Assembly: GCA_002148405.1 (NCBI GenBank)
Contig: MUGG01000012.1
Location: forward strand, 1 to 64,000
DNA from: Alkalinema sp. CACIAM 70d
GTDB lineage: Bacteria; Cyanobacteriota; Cyanobacteriia; Leptolyngbyales; Leptolyngbyaceae
DNA: 64,000 bases
Direction: 5' to 3'
The notes beneath the pieces were generated by a model. The model made no database searches. It was not told the origin of the DNA and saw nothing but the letters and a program-made list of their open reading frames with translations. Both the position numbers and the translations under genes were made by a program. Of the stretch, positions 55,591 to 64,000 are shown piece after piece; within the stretch, counting starts at the first letter, position 1; each line of letters starts with the position of its first letter.

Positions 55591-55709
55591 TCGTAGCATC
55601 GATCGAGGGATGGCGTCGGTGAATGCTTAGTGATCGATTCTCGCTCGCTGAACTGTTGCTGATTCAATTGGCAGAATTGATGCAATAACATCCCATTTGC
55701 CTCGATGCA

Positions 55710-55741
55710 AAAAAGGGAACAGGCTAGCTGCTCCCTTTTTC
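55710..55741. terminator. Bidirectional terminator between small gene and sat
   Basis: AAAAAGGGA and TCCCTTTTT (9 bp, 55709-55740 region) with an inner CAG/CTG pairing form a classic symmetrical terminator with A and T tails on both sides. It serves the plus-strand small gene and the minus-strand sat gene ending at 55835. Confidence 0.9.
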
Positions 55742-55834
55742 TACAGTTGAATTACTGAGTTGAATTACTGGATGGCTCGATCGTGAGTCATTCGATGACG
55801 TCGATCGTGCCTGTCGATCGTGAAGCGATCGGCA

Positions 55835-57013
55835 CTATTCTTGTACCTTCATCGCCTTAGCCAATTCTGCGGCAACGAGGGGACGGGAGAATTCTGGCGG
55901 GGGCAGTTCCCCACGACGTAGCATTTCCCGCACCTTAGTACCTGATAGGTGAACCCGTTGCTCTGGGGTGCTGGGGCTGGTTTTCACCGTGGCCATGGTG
56001 TTTGTCACCGTGCAGTAGAAAGCGTGCTCAAACTTCAGCGGCACAATGCCGATCAACGCGGGATCGAACTCGTCAAAAATGTATTGAGCATCGAAGGTGC
56101 CGTAGTAGTCGCCCACACCCGCGTGGTCACGACCAACGATGAAGTGGGTGCAACCGTAGTTTTTCCGGATGAGTGCGTGGAAAATCGCTTCACGAGGCCC
56201 CGCATAGCGCATCGCTGAGGGGTTAATCCCCAAAATGACCCGATCCTGAGGATAGTAATTTTCGATCAGGATTTCATAGCAGCGCATCCGGATATCTGCC
56301 GGGATGTCATCTTCCTTCGTAGCTCCTACGAGCGGATGCAGGAACAACCCATCCACGATTTCCATGGCGCACTTCTGAATGTACTCATGGGCGCGGTGCA
56401 CGGGGTTGCGGGTTTGGAAGCCGACGATCGTATGCCAGCCCTTATCCAAAAACGCTTGACGAGAGACAGCGGGATCCAACTGGTATTTCGGGAAGAGGGG
56501 ATGGGGATCCCGTTCCAGTAACCAAATGGGGCCAGCCAGGTTGACGTTGCCCTGTTGATACACCACCGCCACACCGGGATGCTTTTCATCATCGGTGCGA
56601 TAGACGTTGATGGCTTCCTTCTGCTTGTCGTAGGTATATTTTTCCGTCAGTTGCAGCACCCCGATGTAACGTCCGGTGGAGTCATCCAGGCGCACGTAGC
56701 TACCTTCTTCCAAAGGCGCAGCCACTTCTTCCGTCACAGACAGCGTAATCGGAATCGACCAAGGCAGACCATTGGTGAGGTGCATATCCACCACTACACT
56801 GTCATAGTCCTGTTGGTTCATAAATCCGGTCAATGGGCTAAAGCCCCCGATCGCAATCATGTGCAAATCGGAAACCGCCCGCTCATCCAAGGCCACACGG
56901 GGCAGAAAGTCTGCTTTGCTGAGGAATTCTTCCTTTTGGGCTGGCGTTGCGATGCGGTTAATCAGTTCCCCACCGTGGGGAGCAATGCTGTCTGGACGGT
57001 GATACTTGGCCAT
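55835..57013 (-). CDS. sat: Sulfate adenylyltransferase (ATP sulfurylase)
   Basis: This 392-residue enzyme makes APS from sulfate and ATP, the first step of sulfate assimilation. Marks are the Q-T-R-N-P and HxxH motifs in [31 protein letters not shown] and [20 protein letters not shown]. It is the homo-oligomeric Met3/Sat type with no APS-kinase domain. It is separated from sir by 8 kb. It lies upstream of the small gene terminator. Confidence 0.97.
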   Translation of the reverse strand: MAKYHRPDSIAPHGGELINRIATPAQKEEFLSKADFLPRVALDERAVSDLHMIAIGGFSPLTGFMNQQDYDSVVVDMHLTNGLPWSIPITLSVTEEVAAPLEEGSYVRLDDSTGRYIGVLQLTEKYTYDKQKEAINVYRTDDEKHPGVAVVYQQGNVNLAGPIWLLERDPHPLFPKYQLDPAVSRQAFLDKGWHTIVGFQTRNPVHRAHEYIQKCAMEIVDGLFLHPLVGATKEDDIPADIRMRCYEILIENYYPQDRVILGINPSAMRYAGPREAIFHALIRKNYGCTHFIVGRDHAGVGDYYGTFDAQYIFDEFDPALIGIVPLKFEHAFYCTVTNTMATVKTSPSTPEQRVHLSGTKVREMLRRGELPPPEFSRPLVAAELAKAMKVQE

Positions 57014-57167
57014 GGGTTCTCTAGGGATTTCAACTCATTGCAAGCTTTGATCCTACCAGAGTCTTAACCCACCCCTAAATCTCTCGTGAAAACATCTAGG
57101 GTCAATCGGGGGATAGAGATTTTGGCAGGAATTAAGCGAACTCAACCGATCGGTAAAAATCGGTGGG

Positions 57168-58043
57168 CTAGGCGTATTTTTTCAGCAGCAACGCTAACTT
57201 TTCCTTGGTTGCAGCAGGGACTTTATCCATGGGGGTCAGCACTGCATATTTCAAGGCGGAATGGGCCTCCGATTCAAATAAATCAGCACTCAAGCGCCGC
57301 ACCACTTCTTTGATCACCGCTTGGGCGTTGGTGGCATTTTTATGCAAATTGGCTACCACCATATCCACCGTCACGCTGTCATGGTCGGGGTGCCAGCAGT
57401 CGTAGTCCGTCACCAAGGCTAGGGTGGCGTAGGCCATCTCGGCTTCCCGCGCTAGCTTGGCTTCCTGCAAATTGGTCATGCCGATAATCGTTGCGCCCCA
57501 ACTGCGGTACAGGTTCGACTCCGCCTTGGTCGAAAACGCAGGGCCTTCCATGCAGACGTAGGTGCCGCCCCGATGGATGTCGATGCCTTCGATCGTGAGG
57601 CTTTCCGCTGCATCCGCCACGAGGTTCGCCAATTTAGGACAAACGGGATCGCCAAAGGTGATGTGGGCGACAATGCCTTCCCCGAAGAAGGTAGACACGC
57701 GGTTACGGGTGCGATCGATAAATTGATCGGGAATCACCATGTCCAAGGGTTTCGCGGCTTCCTTGAGGGAACCCACCGCCGATGCTGAAATGATGTATTC
57801 CACACCGAGGCTTTTCAGGGCGTAGATGTTGGCGCGGAAGGGGAGTTCCGTCGGCAGAAGTGTATGGTTGCGACCATGGCGAGCCAGGAATGCCACGCGG
57901 GTGCCTTCCAAGGTGCCCACGATCAAGGCATCGGAGGGTGCCCCGAAGGGAGTTTCCACCGTGACTTCTTCCACATCCTTGAGCGCATCCATCTTGTAGA
58001 GGCCGCTGCCGCCGATAATGCCAATTTTGATATCCTGTGCCAT
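57168..58043 (-). CDS. mtnP: S-methyl-5-prime-thioadenosine phosphorylase
   Basis: This 291-residue enzyme splits methylthioadenosine (from polyamine synthesis) to adenine and 5-methylthioribose-1-phosphate, starting methionine salvage. Marks are [35 protein letters not shown] and [19 protein letters not shown], then [20 protein letters not shown]. The length is typical of class II trimers. It is single-gene; no mtnA lies next to it. Confidence 0.96.
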   Translation of the reverse strand: MAQDIKIGIIGGSGLYKMDALKDVEEVTVETPFGAPSDALIVGTLEGTRVAFLARHGRNHTLLPTELPFRANIYALKSLGVEYIISASAVGSLKEAAKPLDMVIPDQFIDRTRNRVSTFFGEGIVAHITFGDPVCPKLANLVADAAESLTIEGIDIHRGGTYVCMEGPAFSTKAESNLYRSWGATIIGMTNLQEAKLAREAEMAYATLALVTDYDCWHPDHDSVTVDMVVANLHKNATNAQAVIKEVVRRLSADLFESEAHSALKYAVLTPMDKVPAATKEKLALLLKKYA

Positions 58044-58164
58044 GGGTCTAAGTTCGTGTGACTAAGTTTCGGTGTGCCTGAGTGAAAAAGTTGCCAGCGC
58101 GCGCAAATTGAACAGCGTCTAGGGTACAGGTTGCAGTTCCCTAGGGCAAGTCCTGATTGTTGAT

Positions 58165-58638
58165 CTAAGCCACCTCTGGATCACGCAAGAGCCAAACGCC
58201 GGTGTAGGTCATGCCGCTATCATCCGGTTGGATCAGCAGGAAATGTAGGCCCTTAGCCGCCTGCTTGCGTTCCATAAACGTTTCCCCAGCAGCGCGCACT
58301 TCTGGATCAGCCACCGTGGTGAGAATGTGCCGATCGCGTTCCCCGGCCCGCAAAATCACCCCATCCAATTCCCCCGCTACATAGTTGACCGCGATCGGTT
58401 CCACCCCTGCTAACCAGCGCGCCAAGGGCATGGACTTGCGGCCCCCGTTGATCACCACACCGGGCAACGGCTGGCTGGACGCGAGGCCCACCCGCAACGG
58501 GTCGTGCATCTCCGGCAGAAAAGAGAGCGGAATGGGCCGATCGAGGAACAGATCCAAAAAATCTCCGGCGAGGATACTGGCAAAGCGCCAGCGATCGCCC
58601 CAGAGGGTGTCGGGAATGGGTACAGGCGGATTCAGCAT
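58165..58638 (-). CDS. Tab2/Atab2-like domain, C-terminal half only
   Basis: With the ATG at 58638, which has GAGG 9 nt upstream, the protein has 157 residues; a TTG at 58653 would add five. The ends match the C-terminal half of Tab2/DUF1092 proteins: DTLWGDRWRFASILAGDFLD, PGVVINGGRKSMPLARWL and GLHFLLIQPDDSGMTYTGVW. Full-length cyanobacterial Tab2 proteins have about 280 residues, so the N-terminal half is missing. Tab2 homologues bind RNA and help photosystem I subunit translation; here that role is uncertain. The gene begins 34 nt past the permease stop on the same strand. Confidence 0.72.
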   Translation of the reverse strand: MLNPPVPIPDTLWGDRWRFASILAGDFLDLFLDRPIPLSFLPEMHDPLRVGLASSQPLPGVVINGGRKSMPLARWLAGVEPIAVNYVAGELDGVILRAGERDRHILTTVADPEVRAAGETFMERKQAAKGLHFLLIQPDDSGMTYTGVWLLRDPEVA

Positions 58639-58671
58639 GGTATTGCGCCTCAATGAGCCAAAGTAGAAAGA

Positions 58672-59732
58672 TTAGCCAAAGTAGAAGTTTAAAACCATGC
58701 CGGAAATAAAGGTCAACTGTGCCGCGATCGCAAACAGGTAAACGATCGCCCTGGGTTTGAACATGGTCAACATCAGCCCCACCCCTTTCAGGTCGATCAT
58801 GGGGCCGAAGACGAGGAATGAGACGAGGGAACCCGTCGTAAACGAAGAGGAAAACGACAGCGCAAAAAACGAATCCACCGTCGAACAAATCGATACCAAC
58901 GCTGCCAACAACATCATCGCTAGAACAGACGTGACGGGATCCTGGCCTAAACTTAAAACCCATTCACGTGGCACAAAGGTTTGCAACAACGATGCCACCG
59001 CACTCCGAAAATCAACACTCCCGCCAGTTCCCGCAGTTCCTGCACCATGCCCTCGACTAACAGCCGCAGTCGCAAGGCGATTGGCTGTTTGACCACATCG
59101 GTAAAGGCAGCTTGCAGGGCGATCGCATCTCCGGTGGGTAGGGGCTGGTTGGATTGGCCGAGCAAAAACATTCCAGACCTCAAAAGGGGGCTTGGGTTGG
59201 CAGGTTTTTGGGTTTCCAGGATTTTCCAGCTTGGTGTAGGGGCGGGTTCCTGGGCACGACGCTCCTGACGGACGGTGATGGCGGTGGCAACGGCAGGGCG
59301 CAAAAAAGGCCGCAGATCTTTTTGAATGCTGAAGATCCAACCCAGTAGCGTGGCGATCGCCAAGGACAATCCTACCCGTAGAAAGACCACCTCGGGTTGA
59401 TCCCGAAAGGCCACCCAAGTCGCCCAAATCACAATGGGATTAATGACTGGAGCCGCAAGGAGAAACCCGATCGCAACTGAAGCGGGAGCCCCCTGCATTA
59501 ACAATCGCCGTGCAACCGGAATATTGCCACACTCACAGACGGGAAACAAAAAGCCGATGCAACTGCCCGCAAAGGAGCCTAAAAAAGGATTTTTTGGCAG
59601 TAGGGAAACTAACCGTCGTTCACTGACAAAAAATTGCAGCAATCCTGAAAAAAGAACTCCCAATAACAGGAAAGGCATAGCCTCTACGATCAAGCTGAGA
59701 AACAGAGTGAAAGCGCTGTTGAATTGATACAT
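58672..59732 (-). pseudogene. DUF318/UPF0718-type permease broken by a 1-nt frameshift
   Basis: The first frame begins MYQFNSAFTLFLSLIVEAMP and has the conserved segment FPVCECGNIPVARRLLMQGAP, then reaches LRELAGVLIFG near 59007. There the frame shifts. The other frame continues SAVASLLQTFVPREWVLSL, then CSTVDSFFALSFSSSFTTGS and ends MVLNFYFG with a TAA at 58672. Together they give one permease of about 350 residues with a cysteine-rich C-x-C site and about eight helices. Such permeases are linked to metal or arsenic traits in some bacteria; the substrate is unknown. One missing base in the TTCGG-AGTGCGG region explains the break. It may be a real mutation or a base-call error. Confidence 0.85.
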
Positions 59733-60144
59733 TACAGCCCTACAAACCTAGGAGAGGATAAGCTTAGGGCATCATAGCGCAATCATGTTCGTTCTGGGCA
59801 TGGTGTCGTCGGGGCCTGGGCGATCGGGTACGGGCATCCTTTCTTGAGGCAGCAAGGCCCAAGGCCCAATTTCTCAAGAATAAACCCCTCAAGCTGAAAA
59901 ACGGCTCTAGGGGCAAATGATAACTATGGGGGCTATAGTGTCCTACTAATGCTGCCTACTATCAACGATCGATCTCAGAACGCTCTATCGAAACTCTGAA
60001 ATGAAGAGTGGATTCAGCAAACTTGTAACCTAACTTGTAACCTGAGTCTGATCATCCGAGTCTGAGCAAATTCAGTAGTTTTAGCAAGCTTAATGGGTGA
60101 GATCAGAAAATCACCGTCTTATTCAGACGTGAATCAGCATCGGC
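59733..60144. other. Intergenic region upstream of the permease, 412 bp
   Basis: The gap holds short repeats: AACTTGTAACCTA twice near 60018-60045 and GAGTCTGA twice near 60045-60065. No frame or strong hairpin was accepted. Confidence 0.4.
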
Positions 60145-60348
60145 TTAATAGGCCAAAGTTTCCAGGGTTTCTCGAAGGTACAAGTGCACGAGAAAGTCTA
60201 GACTTACGGACTGTAATCTCTGATCCTCGCTACGATCGATGCGCCAGCGCTTAAATCCTGAGCTATCCGCGATCGCACGTTTGAGACTATCCCAAACCTT
60301 CGCGTCTGAGAGGTCTTTATCGGGGTTGGACATGGGAGAACTAGCCAT
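60145..60348 (-). CDS. Small conserved cyanobacterial protein, unknown
   Basis: I prefer the ATG at 60348 (67 residues, AAGGTG just upstream) to a longer frame from 60492, whose extra part is a hydrophobic stretch without a ribosome site. The core NPDKDLSDAKVWDSLKRAIAD and FKRWRIDRSEDQRLQSVSLD then the end YLRETLETLAY look like a compact helical soluble protein. I do not know a function; such short proteins are widespread in cyanobacteria. Confidence 0.65.
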   Translation of the reverse strand: MASSPMSNPDKDLSDAKVWDSLKRAIADSSGFKRWRIDRSEDQRLQSVSLDFLVHLYLRETLETLAY

Positions 60349-60618
60349 AAACACCTTAAATAAATCTTGAGGAAGACAGCGAACGGGAGAATTTAGAAGC
60401 GTTAGAAGGAAGAAGCTGAGGAACAACGTGAGTAAACAGCTTAGTGGAGGAATCCTACGGATGGAGAAATCTGATTGAAGGCGGTCACTCACAAACTAGC
60501 CCACGTAGGCTGCAAAATTTGTTTAACCTTTCTTCAAGATCGACTAAAAGCCACCGAATGGCTGTATTCTGAGAAACATTTTGTAGATAAACTTCTCCTT
60601 GATCCTATCGTTTTCCGC

Positions 60619-61203
60619 CTATGCCGTGGGAAGAATTTTATTAACTTTTAGACCGACGATGGTAAAGTTCTGTCTAATCGTTTGTATTGGGAGAGGCTCT
60701 GCTGCTAGGAAATTCGCGTTTCCAGCTAGCATGACTCGTGCTACGCTGAGCGGTACTTCCAGGAAAAGCGTAGCTAGGAAAAAGGCGATCGTCGCAGCGG
60801 GTAAGCGCAAAATTGGCGGTAACGGCACGATCGGTATAGCTCCTTGCGCCCAAGCTTCCATCTGCCACAGTAGCGCCCCCAGACCGATCGCGCCCAGCAG
60901 CAACAGCAGTGGGTTGCGGTAATTTTCAAACAGGGTCAAAATCTTTTGTTGATCGGGAGTCAGGTCATCAGGATTAATGGCAATGACCAGGATGCTGTAA
61001 ATGTAAAACGGCTTTTGCCATTGCATCCAAAGAATAGGTGAAACGCCGATAACAAAAATTAGCAGGAATTCAACGATCGCAGAAAAGCTGGATGGCGCAG
61101 AAGTCAATGCAAGCCAGCAACCCAGAAGGGCAATGGGAACCACAACAATTCCAGATAGGTGGATCCATAGATAGGGGTCTAACCAAAATTGATTTATTTT
61201 CAT
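60619..61203 (-). CDS. Cyanobacterial four-helix membrane protein (low-complexity-tail family)
   Basis: From the ATG at 61203 the protein has 194 residues; an extension to 61239 would add 12. It has hydrophobic segments at about 12-32, 40-60, 93-113 and 130-150. Marks are FWLDPYLWIHLSGIVVVPIA, PILWMQWQKPFYIYSILVIA, NPDDLTPDQQKILTLFEN and IRQNFTIVGLKVNKILP. This matches my memory of proteins called low-complexity tail membrane proteins in cyanobacteria, but the low-complexity tail is absent here. No function is known. Confidence 0.75.
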   Translation of the reverse strand: MKINQFWLDPYLWIHLSGIVVVPIALLGCWLALTSAPSSFSAIVEFLLIFVIGVSPILWMQWQKPFYIYSILVIAINPDDLTPDQQKILTLFENYRNPLLLLLGAIGLGALLWQMEAWAQGAIPIVPLPPILRLPAATIAFFLATLFLEVPLSVARVMLAGNANFLAAEPLPIQTIRQNFTIVGLKVNKILPTA

Positions 61204-61309
61204 GGGACTTGAAGCGTTACTGTATCCCAAATAACACAAGATTTAGCTTTGATTATCCCCTGTTTTGAGAAGAGGAGATCACCATCCCCGCTTCTCAAGG
61301 CGCAATGTG

Positions 61310-61810
61310 CTAGTTACAGGAATAGGATCCAGGTACTGCGCTGACTGTGACGATACTGTTGGCGATCGACGTAATCGTAAATTGTTCAACAGCTCGCCCG
61401 CCATAGGCATTGACCCCAAAGCTGACATCGACAGCAGTGCCCACAGCAAGAACCGTGTTAGGGTTGTACTTCACATCAGCAGACAAGGCTGTCGAAACTG
61501 CTTGGGCTCGGGCTTGGGGAGAAGCAGCACACCCATTCAACAGGTCATTCGTAATCAGTAAACTCACTGCCGTTGGCTGGGCAGCCGTCCCTTCTCCACC
61601 GGGCTCTTGGATGCCATCCCCAAAGTCTGAGGATCCCCAAGAAAATGGGTTCAGCAATTCCCTTAGCCTGTCTAGGGTCATGGTGTTAGGACGTTGGCCC
61701 ACCACGGTAATTGTAGGTAGATCGGCAGCCTGGGCCAAGGATGCTATGGCAACCCCACCAGCAACCATAGCAGTCAACAAAAGCAATGCTTTGAAGTTAT
61801 GAATCTTCAT
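61310..61810 (-). CDS. Secreted protein of unknown function
   Basis: This 166-residue protein starts at the ATG at 61810. Residues 1-28 form a clear signal peptide (FKALLLLTAMVAGGVAIASLAQA). The mature part is polar, with LPTITVVGQRPNTMTLDRLR, a Gly/Glu-rich linker (DGIQEPGGEGTAAQPT) and a C-terminal Cys. Two Cys (GCAAS and SYSCN) may form a disulphide. The segment TITVVG resembles start motifs of TonB-dependent receptor plugs (E-I-x-V-x-A/G), but the length is too short. The function is unknown. Confidence 0.65.
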   Translation of the reverse strand: MKIHNFKALLLLTAMVAGGVAIASLAQAADLPTITVVGQRPNTMTLDRLRELLNPFSWGSSDFGDGIQEPGGEGTAAQPTAVSLLITNDLLNGCAASPQARAQAVSTALSADVKYNPNTVLAVGTAVDVSFGVNAYGGRAVEQFTITSIANSIVTVSAVPGSYSCN

Positions 61811-62019
61811 GATTTTCAGGGGTGAATTGCGTGAACAAACGGTCACAGAGTAACCACCCCTGTATATCTACGGATACAACACAGCTTATGCAGACGATTT
61901 AATACAATATTGCGGTGGCATTTACGGAGTATTTCAGCAATATCCGAGCTACTGATCGACTCACATCGGTTCCGATCGAGCAACGCTCGATCCCCGCAAT
62001 GCCCGATCGTGACGGGGAA

Positions 62020-63099
62020 CTATCCGATTGCCGCTAGGATCGCCTCGCCCATCCCTTGGCAGCCCACCGCAATCATCCCGTCCGACATAATGTCCCCGGT
62101 GCGATAGCCCTGGTCGAGGACTTTGACAACTGCTTGTTCGATCGCGTCTGCCGCCGCTGCTTCGTTTAGGTCATAGCGCAACATCATCGCTGCACTGAGG
62201 ATCTGGGCGAGGGGGTTGGCCTTGTCCTGTCCAGCGATGTCAGGAGCCGATCCATGGACGGGTTCGTACAAGCCCGGTCTGGCGGAACTGAGGCTAGCGG
62301 AGGGCAACATGCCGATACTGCCCGTCAGCATGGCCGCTGCATCGGAGAGAATGTCGCCAAACAGATTGCCCGTGACGATTGTGTCAAATTGCTTGGGATT
62401 ACGCACCAACTGCATGGCCGCATTGTCCACGTACATGTGGGTCAGTTCTACGTCAGGGTAGTCCGCTGCCAGGACAGTGATGCGATCGCGCCACAGTTGC
62501 GACACTTCCAGCACATTAGCCTTATCTACGGAACATAGCTTTTTGCGGCGTTTCTGGGCGGTTTCAAAGGCCACCCGACCGATGCGATCGATCTCCGATT
62601 CGCTGTAGACCATGGTGTTAAACCCACGCTTTTCGCCCGTTTCCGTTTCCACGACACCGCGTGGCTGACCGAAGTAGATGCCGCCCGTCAGTTCCCGCAC
62701 CACCATGATGTCCACGCCCTCGACGATCTCCCGCTTGAGGCTGGACGCATCGACTAACTGGGGCAGAATCGTGGCCGGACGCAAATTCGCAAATAAACCC
62801 AAACCTGCCCGGAGCGCTAATAACCCCGTTTCGGGGCGTTGGTGCCGGGGCAACGTATCCCACTTGTAGCCGCCGATCGCGGCCAGCAGGACAGAATCAC
62901 TTTGTTTACAGGTTTCCAAGGTGGCAGCAGGCAATGGCTCGCCCGTCGCATCAATGGCCGCTCCACCCACAAGCGCTTCCTGAAACTCAAACGTGATACT
63001 AAACTTTTCACCAATGCGCTTTAGCACCTGAACCGCGATCGCCATAATTTCAGGGCCAATGCCGTCTCCAGGAAGCAGCGTAATGCGGTAGCTTGCCAT
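62020..63099 (-). CDS. leuB: 3-isopropylmalate dehydrogenase
   Basis: From the ATG at 63099 ([18 protein letters not shown]) the protein has 359 residues. LeuB oxidises 3-isopropylmalate to 2-oxoisocaproate with NAD+ in leucine synthesis. Marks are [55 protein letters not shown] and [20 protein letters not shown]. It is soluble and dimeric, and is the partner pathway of ilvB at 17380. The frame can be extended to 63141 but without support. Confidence 0.97.
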   Translation of the reverse strand: MASYRITLLPGDGIGPEIMAIAVQVLKRIGEKFSITFEFQEALVGGAAIDATGEPLPAATLETCKQSDSVLLAAIGGYKWDTLPRHQRPETGLLALRAGLGLFANLRPATILPQLVDASSLKREIVEGVDIMVVRELTGGIYFGQPRGVVETETGEKRGFNTMVYSESEIDRIGRVAFETAQKRRKKLCSVDKANVLEVSQLWRDRITVLAADYPDVELTHMYVDNAAMQLVRNPKQFDTIVTGNLFGDILSDAAAMLTGSIGMLPSASLSSARPGLYEPVHGSAPDIAGQDKANPLAQILSAAMMLRYDLNEAAAADAIEQAVVKVLDQGYRTGDIMSDGMIAVGCQGMGEAILAAIG

Positions 63100-63293
63100 G
63101 ATTGTCCTTCGCAGATCCTTCGCAAATTTTCCGTTCTTCACCTTAGAGGAAAAGGGATCCTAGAAGCAATCAATTTAAACATTAGGAAGATTTTAAAATT
63201 GGAGTGTAGCGTAGGCGTGAATAGCATGAAGAGCGACAAAGCTAGGTTCAGCTGACGAGTGAAACTGCTTCAGTCCGATCGTTAAGATTGTGT

Positions 63294-63629
63294 TTAAGAC
63301 TGCTTCGCAAACCACTTCAAAGGCTTGGGATTTTCGGTCTTTGCAGCGGTGGGTTCATTAAAGATGAACGAATCCAGGCGGGTGTCCACGGGCACGGACT
63401 TCCGGGGGCTGTCTACTTCGCGCCAAATGGTGACATGATCCTCATGCTCAACCAATAGACAATCGATACCTTGGGATTGACTCTCTCGACAGAGGGTCAT
63501 GGCCGCAGCATAAACTCGTTTTGAGAAGGTTTCCCCCCGATGGAACGTCTGGCCGCCAATTTCAAGTCGAGTTTTTCCTCGGTAGGGAATTCTTTGGGTT
63601 TCCAACTGTTTTGTCGTCAGAATTAACAT
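63294..63629 (-). CDS. Small protein of unknown function
   Basis: This 111-residue protein starts at the ATG at 63629, with AAGGAG 7 nt upstream. It contains MLILTTKQLETQRIPYRGKT, RLEIGGQTFHRGETFSKRVY and a Cys-containing segment CRESQSQGIDCLLVEHEDHV, and ends basic. It has no membrane segment. The Tyr-Arg-Gly motif near the start resembles short cyanobacterial DUF4278-like proteins, but the rest does not match. The function is unknown. Confidence 0.65.
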   Translation of the reverse strand: MLILTTKQLETQRIPYRGKTRLEIGGQTFHRGETFSKRVYAAAMTLCRESQSQGIDCLLVEHEDHVTIWREVDSPRKSVPVDTRLDSFIFNEPTAAKTENPKPLKWFAKQS

Positions 63630-63704
63630 ACTCAGCTCCTTGCAAAACAAAAATGATTCCAAAAAGATTAAAGTTGGATTGAAACAAATAGAAATCTAAA
63701 TTAA

Positions 63705-63750
63705 TTGAAATCAACCTTTGAGATCAATTTGAAATCAATTTGAGATCAAT
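63705..63750. repeat. Short AT-rich tandem repeats
   Basis: TTGA(A/G)ATCAA is repeated about four times (63705-63750, period 11-12 nt) upstream of the small gene at 63629 and next to the window-edge gene. Confidence 0.6.
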
Positions 63751-63870
63751 GTTAAGGACAACTCTTGAGAAATCTTAGAAAGGAATCTGAGAAGTGACTA
63801 AGAAGATTAGTTAAGTATGTCTAGCATTCAGCTTTATTAGAACACTTTAAGAAATCCCAGGAAGTCTACC

Positions 63871-64000
63871 TTAGGGTGTATCTCTAGGCCTATCTTGCGG
63901 AAATTTCTGCACTGTTCCCCCCAATCCCTGAACAATTAGTTGCGTATTAGCAACCAGCATGCCGACGTAGGAATCGCCGGCTTCGCCTGGAACGCCGATC
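63871..64000 (-). CDS. C-terminal end of a gene cut off by the window edge
   Basis: On the minus strand an open frame runs in from the right edge (IGVPGEAGDSYVGMLVANTQ, then LIVQGLGGTVQKFPQDRP) to a TAA at 63871-63873, 42 residues. Its base composition and lack of stops, as against the other frames, suggest real coding sequence. I do not recognise the family; the start lies outside the window. Confidence 0.55.
   Translation of the reverse strand, partial: IGVPGEAGDSYVGMLVANTQLIVQGLGGTVQKFPQDRPRDTP

Noticed and set aside
58307..58963. Minus-strand frame across the Tab2-like gene and the permease
   Set aside because: It joins pieces of two genes in the wrong frame and has no recognisable domain.
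1..64000. tRNA, rRNA, CRISPR array, transposase or prophage genes
   Set aside because: I looked for T-loop consensus, regular repeat-spacer arrays and integrase or transposase motifs by eye on both strands and found none.

Overview
The window comes from a cyanobacterial chromosome, most likely a filamentous or Leptolyngbya-like lineage. The evidence is many HIP1-type GCGATCGC octamers, geranylgeranyl reductase ChlP, the circadian output regulator RpaA, the cyanobacterial PerR/FurC type, a DUF3685 protein, a DUF4912 protein, a Tab2-like domain and a ferredoxin-type sulfite reductase. No rRNA, tRNA, CRISPR array, transposase or phage gene was seen. Most of the window is ordinary core chromosome; the species cannot be fixed from sequence alone.

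Layout. 0-14.5 kb: a PstS-like/DUF4912 fusion, an FG-GAP repeat protein, a KirBac-type K+ channel, a 2Fe-2S ferredoxin, an SPFH protein, a DUF3685/large membrane protein pair and perR. 15-29.8 kb: two paralogous MFS transporters flanking ilvB and a GT4 glycosyltransferase, then recO-deoC, chlP, rpaA and a carotenoid-glycosyltransferase-like GT2. 29.8-47.4 kb: a MITE-like repeat, a CPA2 antiporter with a small partner, rlmH, dnaK and hsp20, argH, a FIST sensor with its histidine kinase, a nucleoside hydrolase divergent from pyrR, a broken VapBC-like pair, type 2 IPP isomerase and sir. 47.5-53 kb: the accessory island described next. 53-64 kb: glycogen debranching enzyme, sat, mtnP, a half-size Tab2 protein, a frameshifted permease, small cyanobacterial proteins, leuB, and a cut-off gene at the right edge.

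The most interesting region is about 47.5-53 kb. Four small genes (50734-52588, minus strand) encode Ser/Thr/Tyr/Asn-rich proteins that start with the same kind of short leader (x-DL-x-x-LE...EGG), typical of double-glycine secretion or RiPP leaders. Two are near-identical tandem copies that differ in short patches and in Cys-containing C-termini. Directly downstream on the same strand is a 1029-residue TPR - SPINDLY/O-GlcNAc-transferase - TPR protein ending in a Cys-rich zinc-ribbon-like module. A 13-bp palindrome (TGCCA-N3-TGGCA) occurs three times, upstream of the transferase gene and of two peptide genes, and nowhere else that I saw. I infer a co-regulated system making secreted peptides or small proteins that may be O-glycosylated on Ser/Thr. 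No C39 exporter lies in the window, so it would have to be encoded elsewhere.

Two genes are visibly broken. The PIN-domain toxin has an in-frame TAA at codon 90 with perfect family sequence continuing after it, and the DUF318-type permease has a 1-nt frameshift near 59005.
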